A stretch of 64,000 bases of DNA. Source: Fistulifera solaris (taxonomy: Eukaryota > Bacillariophyta > Bacillariophyceae > Naviculales > Stauroneidaceae). The translations under genes and the position numbers were made by a program. Location of the stretch: contig AP026164.1 of assembly GCA_030295235.1 (NCBI GenBank), positions 62,001-126,000 on the forward strand. The letters run 5' to 3'. Below the pieces are notes generated by a model. It saw nothing but the letters and a program-made list of their open reading frames with translations, ran no database searches and was not told where the DNA came from. Below, piece by piece: positions 44,916 through 56,782 of this stretch (position 1 is its first letter; each line of letters begins with the position of its first letter).

Positions 44916-46191
44916 TTAAAGATTACTCTTGCCCACCAGCAACGACGGGTGACGCGTCACGACGCTAGATACTGGAATAGCTGCAATATGATCCACTCCA
45001 CACAGCGCCATACATGATTTAATTTCATTCTTCAACAGTTGTAACATTTGTTCCACTGCAGCTCGTCCCCCAAAGGCCAGACTAAAGAAAACCGGTTTCC
45101 CGATACCAACGGCAGTGGCACCCAAGGCAAGCGCCTTGACTACGTCGCTTCCGTGTCGAACACCTCCATCCAAAAAGATAGGGACTTGGTGTCCAATGGC
45201 CCCGACAACTTCCGGCAGGACATCAATTGCAGCCAGGCATCCATCCACTTGTCGCCCTCCGTGATTTGAGACCATCACAGCATCAGCACCCGCTTCCACG
45301 GCCAAAATCGCATCCTCTTGCGTCATAATTCCCTTGATAATGAGAGGAATCTGGGGCGGTAATTTTTCTTTGAGCCAACGCACATCCCTCCACGAAATCT
45401 GTGTGTCGAGCAATTGTTCCGAGTTTTGATCCCATGCCGAGTGTGTTTGTCCATTGTAGATAGCTTTTTTGCCCGAGTTTATGTTATTATCGCGTGTATG
45501 ATCATCGTCGTAATGTACTAAGCGATGCGGGGCAGGTAGAGCATTGAATCCGTTGCGTGCATCGGCAGGCCGATATCCAAATCTTACCGAATCGACCGTC
45601 AAAAGATGCCTAGACGTTCGTAAGCGTAAGAGGTGAGGCTCTAAAAGAGTCACTGTATCTATTATCCAGCAGAGCAAGCATACCTTGATATCCGGCCTGT
45701 AAAGCTCGTTCAATCAATCGCCAGGTCCATTCTCGGTCGTTCAATATGTAGGATTGATAAAAGCGCAAACACTGCGGTGCAGCCGCGGCGACCTCTTCGA
45801 TCGACTTTGTAGCATGTTGTGACAATCCGTACAGAATACCGGCTTTCTCACAAGCGCGTGCGACGGCACATTCACCCTCTTGGTGCATCAGAGCTTGTAC
45901 GCCGGCGGGCGAAACAAACACAGGCATACTCAGTGTGTGACGCTGCTGCTGCCACGGTAAAACGACGCGTGTGTCAATAGCCGCAGCGAGAGAACGCAAA
46001 ACACGTGGTCGCAAATACCAGCGCTTCCACGCATTTCGGTTTTCATTTAACGTTTGCTCATCATCAGCTCCGCTAGATACATAATCGTACAGGTCTTTTG
46101 GAAGTTGTTGTTGCGCCAACAATTGAAAGTCATTTACGCAGACGGGACGGTCGATCGTCTTGATTGTGTGTTTCGTGCCTTCTCGTAGCAT
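44916..46191 (-). CDS. FMN-dependent 2-hydroxyacid (glycolate-type) oxidase
   Basis: Oxidises glycolate, lactate or a related 2-hydroxyacid using FMN; in diatoms such enzymes serve photorespiration. The ATG at 46191 (MLREGTKHTIKTIDRPVCVN) is preferred, although the frame is open upstream. Exon 1 is 46191-45684, the intron 45683-45610 (74 bp), exon 2 45609-44916. Motifs: DYVSSGADDEQTL, MPVFVSPAGVQALMH, IPLIIKGIMTQEDA (FMN Lys), VSNHGGRQVDG (catalytic His and Arg), IFLDGGVRHGSDVVKALALG. The end, GKSNL, fits a weak peroxisomal PTS1 (SNL). A one-base deletion in the A run 45601-45604, at the very start of exon 2, breaks the frame; repair gives QGIFLTVDSVRFGYRPAD. An insertion of ~40 residues after HRLVHYDDD is unusual. 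Confidence 0.85.
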
Positions 46192-46713
46192 ATCAATGAT
46201 TTTATTGTAGCAGAAGATTGTCAATGAAACAAAATTATTTTGGTCCGCGTCGCTTGTTGGCGGTGCAAAAGATCTTTGGTAGAAAATGATGTCACGAGGT
46301 CGATGGTCGATCACGAGCTTACTCGTCAGTCCCGCAAAATTCGGGCGACCGCGTGTCGATGGGCTGAACTCCTCATGACTAAAATGCAGTCGCGACGAAA
46401 GGTCGCTTACACTTTGTACTATAGTGAAATCGAAATGGAATTTAGGCAAGGCATTTTGAACAATTAGTTGCCGCAAAGAAATGAAAAATGACAGACTTCT
46501 CGAGTTTCTCCGTTTTGCCGCTTTATTGAATCGCGAAATATGATATCAAGACTTGTCCGCACTCCGATCTAGTTGCGAATGATACAAAAAATTGAGTGTT
46601 AGCGGCGGAATCGAGGACGCCGCTTTCACTGGTTTCGAATCTCACAATGAAACGCGTGCTAGTCATGTGGTCCTAATGAATAGAGATAAGTATCGTCGAA
46701 ACAATGAGTGGTA
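46192..46713. other. Intergenic, hydroxyacid oxidase to TPR gene
   Basis: About 520 bp. The oxidase frame stays open upstream of 46191 to about 46476, but the extra residues have no family resemblance, so this is treated as 5' flank. Confidence 0.4.
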
Positions 46714-48042
46714 CTATGATTTGCGCGACAGAAAATAAGTAAGGCCTGCTGCTGTTGCGACGACTGCGCCAGCAAAAATCGCCAAACCCGTCAGCACTTC
46801 AGCATCTTCGTACCACTCAATCTCAGGCGTCTGTGTTAAATTTTTTGCAAATGAAACATTCTTTTTGGGCTTTTTGGGGCCTTGTTGTGTTGCAGTAGAT
46901 GCCGATGGCGACGCGAGCAGGGAAATCGGAGCTGTCTCCGAGGAAGGCTGTATTACTTGGCCATTATCCTGAGAGGCAGTCGTACGAGAGTCTTTCTTTC
47001 CATCTTTGGTTTCATTTTCATCTCGCACTGGTTTTGCAAACATCGCTTGTGCTCTTTGCTTTTCTTTTTGGAGCTGGGCTTTCTTTTTATCCTTGCAAAT
47101 CGCGTAGAGCTTCTTCACTTCCTTTCCGTTCAAAAGAAGCGACTTCACTGATGGGTCACCTTCCGGGATACTAGCAGTAAAAGAGAGAATCACATCTTGT
47201 GCTTTCTTCAATATATCCATCGCCTCTGCGCTTTCCCCCTTCTCCGACATGGACCTTGCTGTTATAAGATAGCTCTTTACTTTCCATTCTCCAAATATCT
47301 TGATGTCCGAAAATCCCTCTTGATTGAGAAATGTATGAATCTTTTTTCCCTTTTTCTCTTCAAGTGCTTCGATAAGGGAAAGTGCGCTCTTCGCGAATTT
47401 GATGGAATCATCCCATTTTTGTAATTGAGTGCAACATGTTCCCGCATTGTTGCTGCATGTGATCATTAAAACGAGCAAGTCGGCGCGCACTTCGTTCGAC
47501 GAATCTCTCTTGTGCTGCACATACCGTACCGCATCCACCGCATTTGAATACACATTGAGAGCCTTTTCATATTCCTTCCGCTGAAAAAAAGCAGTAGCCT
47601 CATTTTTTAATTCCTGACCATGTTCTACTTTTTCGTAGACGTTCATTTCATAAAGTTTCTTGGCGCGAACCACTCTCAAGCTCGACAAGGAAAGATAGCA
47701 TTGCACTCGAGATCTTCCCGCTAGTCTCCACGAAGAGAGAAAAACTACTGCCTGGTCATTGTTTCGTAGCTCCAAAACCTTGCCTCTACCGTACGTCGTT
47801 AAAACGTCGTCGCCAACAGCTGGCGAGACGGAAGGAAATTTCGTTGACGTGAATAAGGTTGCGGGTCTATTCGGTCCGGTATTTGTAGCCCTTCTCCAGT
47901 CAATAAGTTCAATTTCTTGCACGCCGTCGACATGTTTCCTCGTTCGTACGACCAGTCCTTTGCCGTACGGCGTTAGCACGAGTTGCTGATCCCTGTCTTC
48001 GGGGACATGTGCACCCGTCGCCGGAAAATTGAATGAAGACAT
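46714..48042 (-). CDS. Tail-anchored TPR protein
   Basis: Intronless, 442 residues, no frame break. Two short repeated N-terminal motifs, LTPYGKGLVVRTRKHVDGV and LTTYGRGKVLELRNNDQAV, look like paired beta (KOW/SH3-like) modules. A TPR region spans about 140-300 (ELKNEATAFFQRKEYEKALN, CSNNAGTCCTQLQKWDDSIK). The composition recalls the TPR part of FKBP-type co-chaperones, but there is no peptidyl-prolyl isomerase domain. After a charged linker, a C-terminal hydrophobic segment (LTGLAIFAGAVVATAAGLTY) followed by FLSRKS suggests a tail anchor in the ER, mitochondrial or plastid outer membrane. A co-chaperone or import-receptor role is inference. Confidence 0.7.
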   Translation of the reverse strand: MSSFNFPATGAHVPEDRDQQLVLTPYGKGLVVRTRKHVDGVQEIELIDWRRATNTGPNRPATLFTSTKFPSVSPAVGDDVLTTYGRGKVLELRNNDQAVVFLSSWRLAGRSRVQCYLSLSSLRVVRAKKLYEMNVYEKVEHGQELKNEATAFFQRKEYEKALNVYSNAVDAVRYVQHKRDSSNEVRADLLVLMITCSNNAGTCCTQLQKWDDSIKFAKSALSLIEALEEKKGKKIHTFLNQEGFSDIKIFGEWKVKSYLITARSMSEKGESAEAMDILKKAQDVILSFTASIPEGDPSVKSLLLNGKEVKKLYAICKDKKKAQLQKEKQRAQAMFAKPVRDENETKDGKKDSRTTASQDNGQVIQPSSETAPISLLASPSASTATQQGPKKPKKNVSFAKNLTQTPEIEWYEDAEVLTGLAIFAGAVVATAAGLTYFLSRKS

Positions 48043-49500
48043 AAGAAACGAAGAAGAAACGCAGCAGATGAGTAAGGAAGGGACTTCTTATGTTTTATTG
48101 CTAATGGCAAAAGAGATAACTTTTCGCGACGGCGACGAGAGCGATTGGGTCAGCATTCAGCATGCGTCCCGGTCTGTCCACTGGCCGATTAAAGATGCTG
48201 ACACAGCACGCAACAAATTTTCAGTCACGAGTTGTATGCGAAGTTTATTGATAGTGAATGCGGATACGGAGTAGATGAGATATACTTTGTCCCAACCAAA
48301 TGAGTTGATAACCTCTAGCAACGCCATCATCTTTATGATCTTAGCGGAGACGATCAACTTCATTTTTAATGCTTCAAATTAAAAAATACATTGCGAGACG
48401 AACGAAAGGAAAGCAGCTCTCAGACGTTGCAAGGGTGACGGTGCCTTTCCAAGTGTTGCGGGGGCTTTCCATGTGAATCATGGGGTCACATAGTGTGAGT
48501 GCACGCATCGACACGGATCCTGGTAACTGGTTGTAAATTACAGGCGTTTCCGGCTTCATGGGCACTTTGTTCCGTGCTGTCCAAGGGCTTCGCACTCAAC
48601 TTTATTCAATCGCAAACGCTGCTGCGTTCAGCTCTGGTCATGGCATTTCTAGTTCGCCATTCGAATTGAATTTAAAAAGATGGACCTACGATAAAAGTCG
48701 GCCGATGAAGTAGGTAATCGCCATGTTATCAACCGTCTCTCTCAAATCCATTCAGTCGACTTCGCTCTGCAATCAAAGTAGACTTCATGGAAAAGCTGAA
48801 GAGCGCGATTCGTGTGAGTTGTTCTGCAATCCGCTTTTCTTCGCTAGCATTCGACGAACTTTGAAAAATTGAGCACGGGGACGGGACCCGCGGAAGTGAT
48901 GAAAGAATTGGTTCAGCTTTTTGTTTCAACTCTTTCAACGCATGGCAAGTGGCGAGTGGCGAAAGTTCTAAAAGGGCGCGAATTCTAGAATGTTGAATGC
49001 CATAGAAAAAGTACTGGTCCACGTGCAAAAGTGTCATCACTTTAAGTTTCATAGGTATAGCTATAGTACTGTGATAGGTAATAGGGCAAAGAATAAAGAA
49101 TAGAAATCACTCTTGCTAGAATTAGTCAGTCATCAGTCAGTCCGAGAAATTTTAATTTTAAAAAACAAATATATACGTAGTACTAATATTTTCCTGGTTG
49201 TGAGTGCCGTGTGACTGTTCAAAAATGTTACCACAGTGAAAGAGGCTTTGATTTTTTGTTCTTGTTTTCCAGTCGTTTTGGCCCAATTTGTCAACGGCTC
49301 TGCCATAATTTTTTCATGCACTGAAATACTTATAGTGAAAGCATTCGTTCTTTTCCTCTCACACGATTATTCTGCTGCGGCGCGCGATTCCTAACATGGC
49401 GATAGTAAGAATTGAATACCACTCGCAGCGCTCTTTTTGTCGTCAATGCATCTCAACGAATAACTCCCGCACCACGAAATCAAAATATCCCACCAAGACG
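48043..49500. other. Intergenic, upstream of giant CBM6-like gene
   Basis: About 1.4 kb between divergent genes, with no recognised gene. The open frame of the giant gene extends back to an ATG at 49396. Confidence 0.4.
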
Positions 49501-52500
49501 ATGAGGAACATGATGATGAAGCGGCTTTTACCAATAGCGCTCTCCATACTTAGAGTAACTTATATAATAGCCATGCCTTCGAGGCGGCTAATATGGGGAG
49601 TTGATCCAAATTACGCAAATGAATTCAATTCACTGGTCGCCGCTTCCGATTTCGTCATCTCGCAAGGCGTTCAAGTAGGAAACGATACAGTAGAAGGGCT
49701 TCCCACAATAACATTTGATGAAGCAGGAGACTGGGCTGCGTATTCACTCAATCTACAAAATGCTAGCGCTTACGAGCTTCAGGTGCGAGTAGCCAGTCCG
49801 ATTGGCGAAGGAGCATTCGTCGTTGGGAACCTGGAAAAGCAAGAGCTCTATGCTACCGTGAATTCTCTTCCTGCAACGGGAGACCTTGCCAATTCCGCGT
49901 CAATCACCCTTCCGCTTACGCTACCTGCTGGAAACTTTACACTCCAGATTGGAGCTATACGGCCTGGCTGGAGTTTAATCTGGATGTCTCTCGAAGAGCT
50001 TGCTTTCAACTCATCACAAACAGAAGTTCCTCTTTCACCAGTATTCGTGTCGAACGCAGCGAACTTCTCAGCAATGGATGGAATCACAACCGGAACATTA
50101 GCTGATGGGTCTTCATTCATTGGGTTTCTCGACCCATCAGATTGGGTCTCATACAATGTAATGCTTCCTTTCACCGGTACATACAGAGTCGACGTCAGCG
50201 TCGCGAGTCCGGAAGGTGCTGGATCCTTTCAAGTAGCTAATATGATGACAAGAGAAGTGTACGGCACTTTTGACGATCTCCCTGCGTCTGGCGATTGGAC
50301 GGTATGGAGAACAGCGAGCGCGATTATTGGACTACCCGAAGGCGAATGGATGATGGAATTGACATTTTTGGAAACTGGAATGAATATAAAATCGGTGACG
50401 ATTTCACCTATAGAATCTGTGCCATCAGAAGCACCGGTAAACGAATCCTCTGTGGTGCCAAGCCTTCCACCAGAAACAGAGGTGCCGGTGATACCTAACG
50501 TTTCAAAGAATAGCTCCTACATCGTACCAGACGATGCTTATTCCATAACTATACCAGCGTCAATGTACGCTTCTATGGATGGCGTCGAAATGGGGGTTTC
50601 ACCTGGTGGGGAATCGATTATTGAATCGCTCGATCCGGGTGATTGGATTGCCTTTCCAGTATCGCTGCCGAAAGCCGGTCCGTTTATGATGGAAATGAAC
50701 TTTTCCAGCCCCAGCGGCGAAGGCAGCTTTGAAGTCTACAATCTGATAACTCGTGAGCTGTATACCAGGTTCGATCGACTAGCTGCTGATCAAAACGTTT
50801 CTCAATTCAGTGCGGTCAGCGCTGTAGTAATACTTCCTGAAGGTGATTTTTTCTCGAGATCAGTGTCATCGAAGGAGGATGGAAACTACGGGATTTGTCA
50901 CTCGTGGAGCTCGAGGAAATATCAATGTCAAATTCAACACTGCCCCCCGTACCGTTGTTTATGCAAAGTATACAAGCTGTCAATTACTCCTCTATGAACG
51001 GCATAACAATCTCTGAAGACAAGAAAGGCAACCAAGTTGTAAGCGACTTCGATGCCGGCGACTGGGTTGCTTACCCATTAAATCTACCATATGATGGAAC
51101 CTACCGGTTAAAAGTTAATGTAGCTAGTCCCCAAGGCCAAGGCTCTTTCACTGTGGAAAATTTTGAGACGGAACAAGAGTACAAATTGATTGACAGTTTG
51201 GTGTCTAGCGGAATGTGGGAGAATTATACCACGGTTGATACCTTTTTGGTTTTACCAGCTGGTCTGTGGACCGTGAAAATTCATGCCATGGAACCGGGCT
51301 GGAATTTAAAGTGGTTAACCCTGTCGAAGGATGGTGAAATACAACCATCCGATTTCAATATCACGATTCCGGCAATCGACTACAACGACATGATTGGTAT
51401 TGAAGTTCAAGATATGGCCAATGGAGAACCCTATGTTGGGTTCATAGATCCTGGTGATTCTCTCTCATACGAGCTGACACTCCCTACACGAGGAATATAT
51501 TCGATGCAATTAAGGGTCGCCACACCACTGGGGGGAAGGAAGGATAGCCATCTCAGACAAGAATACGACGGAGGACTACGGCATCGTGACCAATTTCCCG
51601 CCGACGGGCGACTGGAACACCTTTGAGATGTTTTCGACAGAGCTTGAGCTTCCAGGTGGAGCATGGACAATGCAAATGGAGTTTCTCGAAGGAGGCTTCA
51701 ATTTAGAGATGTTAGGCCTTACACTACTCCAAGTAATCGAAACAGATCCCCCGACAGTAGCGCCGTCGATAGCGCCCACTGTTGAGCCGCTTTTTAGTGT
51801 TATGATTTCCGCCGTCGACTACAACGACATGATTGGTATTGAAGTTCAAGATATGGCCAATGGAGAACCCTATGTTGGGTTCATAGATCCTGGTGATTCT
51901 CTCTCATACGAGCTGACACTCCCTACACGAGGAATATATTCGATGCAATTAAGGGTCGCCACACCACTGGGGGAAGGAAGGATAGCCATCTCAGACAAGA
52001 ATACGACGGAGGACTACGGCATCGTGACCAATTTCCCGCCGACGGGCGACTGGAACACCTTTGAGATGTTTTCGACAGAGCTTGAGCTTCCAGGTGGAGC
52101 ATGGACAATGCAAATGGAGTTTCTCGAAGGAGGCTTCAATTTAGAGATGTTAGGCCTTACACTACTCCAAGTAATCGAAACAGATCCCCCGACAGTAGCG
52201 CCGTCGATAGCGCCCACTGCTGAGCCTCTCTTCCGTCTCACGATCCCTGCTGTGAACTTTACGTACATGGAAGGAATTGCAGTGCAGGAAACAGATGGAG
52301 GGGATCCTTTTGTAGGATTCATCGATGCTGGAGATTCCGTTGCATACAGGATAGATCTTCCTGCTCGTGGCGTCTATATACTCCAGGCAAGGCTGGCTAG
52401 TCCAGTTGGTGAAGGGTTGTTTACGGTATCTGACTGGGAGTCTTTTGAGGAATATGCTTTCGTTGATCAATTTCCACCAAGCGGTGACTGGGAATCATTC

Positions 52501-55500
52501 GGGATTCTTTCGAAAGAAGTTGAACTACCAGGGGGGGAGTGGACAATGCAGATTGAATTTTTAGAGCCTGGATTCAACTTAGAAAGATTGATTTTAACGT
52601 TGATGGAAGAAATCGAAACTGAACCGCCGATAAGTGACATGCCAACGATGGTTCCGTCCGCTATATCACTCAGCTCCGCACCATCCGTAGAATCCCTCTT
52701 TAATGTTATGATTTCCGCCGTCGACTACAGCGATATGATTGGTATTGAAGTTCAAGATATGGCCAATGGAGAACCCTATGTTGGGTTCATAGATCCTGGT
52801 GATTCTCTCTCATACGAGCTGACACTCCCTACACGAGGAATATATTCGATGCAATTAAGGGTCGCCACACCACTGGGGGGAAGGAAGGATAGCCATCTCA
52901 GACAAGAATACGACGGAGGACTACGGCATCGTGACCAATTTCCCGCCGACGGGCGACTGGAACACCTTTGAGATGTTTTCGACAGAGCTTGAGCTTCCAG
53001 GTGGAGCATGGACAATGCAAATGGAGTTTCTCGAAGGAGGCTTCAACTTAGAGATGTTAGGCCTTACACTACTCCAAGTAATCGAAACAGATCCCCCGAC
53101 AGTAGCGCCGTCGATAGCGCCCACTGCTGAGCCTCTCTTCCGTCTCACGATCCCTGCTGTGAACTTTACGTACATGGAAGGAATTGCAGTGCAGGAAACA
53201 GCTGAGGGACAAACTTTCGTGGGGTATATCGACGCAGGCGATTCTATTGCTTACAATTTGAACCTTCCAGCACGTGGAATTTATTCGATCCAATTAAGGG
53301 TCGCTACACCACTGGGCGAAGGAAGAATAGCACTTTCCGACTGGGAAACGTTTCTTGATTATGGCATGATAAGGGACTTTTCGTCGACAGGCGACTGGAA
53401 CACTTTTGAGATGTTTTCGACAGAGCTTGAGCTTCCCGGTGGAGTATGGACCATGCTAATGGATTTCCTGGAAGGTGGCTTCAACTTCCAAATGCTAAGT
53501 CTCACACTACTCCAGATCGTTGAGACAGATCCTCCGACAATAGCACCATCGCTAGCGCCAACGGTGGAGCCTCTCTTCCGCCTCACCATCCCTGCTGTGA
53601 ACTTTACGTTTATGGAAGGTATCGCCGTGCAGGAATCAGCCGAGGGAGATACGTTTGTCGGATATATTGACCCCGGTGACTCTGTGGCTTACGCTTTAAA
53701 ACTACCAACACGAGGAATATATTCGATGCAATTAAGGGTCGCCACACCACTGGGCACAGGGCGAATTGCGATCTCAGACCTTGATACGATGGAGGCCTAC
53801 GGATTAGTAAGCGAATTTCCGCCAACAGGAGACTGGGACACCTTCGAGCTGTTTTCGACAGAGCTTGAGCTTCCAGGTGGAGCATGGACAATGCAAATGG
53901 AGTTTCTCAAAGGAGGCTTCAACTTAGAGATGTTAGGCCTTACACTACTCCAAGTAATCGAAACAGATCCCCCGACAGTAGCGCCGTCGATAGCGCCCAC
54001 TGCTGAGCCTCTCTTCCGTCTCACGATCCCTGCTGTGAACTTTACATACATGGAGGGTATTGCAGTACAAGAAACAGTTGAGGGAGAGACTTTTGTGGGA
54101 TATATTGACGCCGGCGACTCTGTTGCTTACGATTTGAACCTTCCAGCACGAGGAATATATTCCATTCAACTGCTTGTTGCGAGTCCTTTAGGCTCGGGGC
54201 AAATTGCAATCTCCGATTGGGAAACCTTTCAAGAGTACGGACTTTTGACTGCATTTCCTGCAAGTGGCGATTGGAACAATTTCTTATTGTTAACGGCAGA
54301 GCTTGAGCTTCCGGGTGGTGTATGGACTATGCAAATGGAATTTGTAGAGGCTGGTTTTAATTTCCAGGCGATTGGTCTCACATTGCTTAAAATTATTGGG
54401 ACAAGTCCGCCAAATATGTCACCTACTACATCGTCGGCGCCTAACGCTTCACCCACTTCGCCTGTAACGTTTGACCTTCTAATACCAGCTGCTAGCTACT
54501 TGTACATGGAAGGAGTGACAGTTCAAAACTCTTCGGAAGGCACTGCGTTCCTTGCTGGGTTGGACACTGGTGACTCTGTTGCATATGCTGTGTCGATTCC
54601 AGCTAGTGGATTGTACAAGCTTCAAGCAAGTGTGGGAAGTCTTGTTGGTGATGGTAAATTTGTCGTCGCCAATTGGGTAACATTTGAAGAATACGCGTTC
54701 ATTGATGAGTTACCATCTACGGGAGATTTGTCACAGTTTGATCTTGTTACAACAGATTTTGATCTTCCTAAGGGCCCCTTGATCATACAGATAGAGGTCA
54801 TTGAACCTGGCTTCTCTCTTGAATCGTTGAGATTTTCCAGCACCGAGGCTCAGACCACCACCCCTATCGAGACGATACAGCCCTCGGGAAATTTCACTTA
54901 CGATCCGACTGAAATACCTACCGAAGTTCCGACGCAAATTCCATTGTTTTCTCTTGAGATTCCTGCCGTGAACTTCACCTACATGGACGGCATTTCTATT
55001 GAAGAAACGACCGAAGGAGTCCCATTTGTTGGATACATCGATCTAGGAGATAGCGTGTCATATTCTGTTTTGTTACCATTCGCTGGTTCTTACAGACTGC
55101 AATTGAACGTTGCAAGCCCTGAGGGCACAGGTCAAATGAAGATTTCTAACTGGGAAACATTTGAAGACTATGGAATGATAGGTAATTTTCCGGCCACCGC
55201 CGATTGGGTAACCTATGAAAAAGCATTCACTGACTTGGAACTTCCCGGTGGGGAACTAATTCTTCATTTTGAAGTAGTGGAGCCTGGTTTTAATCTGGAG
55301 TCCCTGGTCATCTCATTGCTCGAAGCAATCCAAACCCTTGCCCCTTCAGAATCCGGCAGCAATCCTCCTCTCTTTTATATCGATATTCCTGTTGAGGACT
55401 TTTTGTACTTCGAGAATGTGGAAGTTTTAAATTTCGAAGGAGAACCATACCTCGGCTCTTTAGCGCCAGGTAGTTCTGTAGCTTATTCTGTCGAACTTCC

Positions 55501-56595
55501 GTCAGCCGGTGCGTATAAGCTCCACTCGGGCGTCGGTAGTCCTGATGGCAAGGGGCATTTGGCGTTTCGAATTGGGAAACGTGGACTGAATATGCTTTCA
55601 TCAACAACCTTCCGGCGACTGGAAGCTTGACTTCATGGGAAACGGTTTCTACCGATCTAAGTCTTCCGGCAGGAGATATCATACTGCAGATTGAAATATA
55701 CGAAGGTGGATTTACCTTACAATCATTAGCGCTTGAGCTGACAGAAGATTTGGAGACAAATGTTCCGATCGGCCCAATCGAGACCAAAGCTCCAATAGGA
55801 CCTGGTGAGAGCCTAAGCCCAACTCGAAGCCCAATAGGCTTTAATGAAACCATGTCGCCGACCGGCCCCGAACCGAATCCGGAAACAGCGGTCCCAACTG
55901 TAACCCAGACAGAAGCTCCTGAGTTTTTCCTCTTTATTCCTGCACCAAACTATACGTCTTCGAATGGTGACTTTGGTTTAGAGACTGCCGAAGACGGAAC
56001 TCAAAATGTTGCTTTTCTTGATCCTGGAGACTGGCTTGGCTATGACATATCTCTGCCATATGAAGGGCGGTACAAACTGGAAGCCAACATAGCGAGCCAA
56101 GCTGGTAATGGTTCGTTCGTTGTGACGAATGTCGAAACCCAAGAAGAGTACGCGTTTGTAGACAATCTCCCTGTTACAGGTGACTGGAACGTGTACGAGT
56201 CCACAACAACAGAAGTAACTCTTCCGGACGGAGATTTCACTTTGCAAATTTTTATTGTTGAATCAGGCTTTAATATACGATGGTTCTCCTTGGAGCTTCT
56301 TGAAGCCACTGGAGGGGGCGGAGGAGGATCGTCGAAATCATCCTCATCCTCGAAAAAATCTAAGAAGTCAAAGAAATCGAAGAAATCAAAGTCATCGTCG
56401 TCGTCCACAGAGAGCAGTGGCAAAGCATCTAAGAAAGTAAGCAGTGGCAAAGCATCGAAGAATGTAAGCAGCGACACACAGAGCAGCGGCAAAGCATCTA
56501 AACAAACAAGTAGTGGCAAAGCATCCAAAAAGGGCTCAGTGGCTTCCCGCCAGTTGAAAAAAAAATCAAGGCGACGGAGTTTTGCAAACAGGTAG
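49501..56595 (+). CDS. Giant secreted CBM6-like repeat protein, Ser/Lys-rich tail
   Basis: About 2,360 residues after correction. The ATG at 49501 gives a plausible signal peptide (MRNMMMKRLLPIALSILRV); an in-frame ATG at 49396 would bury it. About 15 CBM6-like repeats of ~125-155 residues follow, separated by Pro/Thr/Ser linkers (DPPTVAPSIAPTAEPLF). Typical strands are IPAVNFTYMEGIAVQE, GYIDAGDSVAYDLNLPARGI, GDWNTFEMFSTELELPGG and MQMEFLEGGFNLEMLGLTLL. The last ~95 residues are Gly, then Ser/Lys-rich (KKSKKSKKSKKSKSSSSS, then SGKASKK-type units), reminiscent of lysine-rich biosilica proteins. Frame breaks: T run 50847-50852 and G run 55552-55555 are one short; G runs 51530-51535 and 52875-52880 are one longer than the intact copy at 51969-51973. 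No enzyme domain was seen. A cell-wall, mucilage or adhesion role is inferred. Confidence 0.75.
51360..53150 (+). repeat. Near-identical internal repeat units
   Basis: Three units of the giant gene begin with GACTAC(A/G)(A)CGA(C/T)ATGATTGGTATTG at about 51379, 51817 and 52723, and stay almost identical for about 400 bp, through GTAGCGCCGTCGATAGCGCCC. A differently evolved unit (52225-52690) separates the second from the third. Such identity among older, diverged neighbours points to recent duplication or conversion. Confidence 0.85.
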
Positions 56596-56782
56596 ATGTA
56601 GTATATTTTGCTACATCACAAGCTATCTATGACCCACTCAAAAACAATTATGAAACGACCGCACTCCCACGGGAGAAACCTACATGTCCTGTATGTACAG
56701 TTAAAATATAAAATTATTGACGTTGAAACTACCATTAAGGTGTGATAATATGACCCACCTTCATTACCACCATTTCGGCAAC

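Noticed and set aside
51431-54456. Repeated minus-strand frames inside the giant CBM6-like gene
   Set aside because: They recur because the coding repeats recur on the plus strand; their sequence is low-complexity and antisense.
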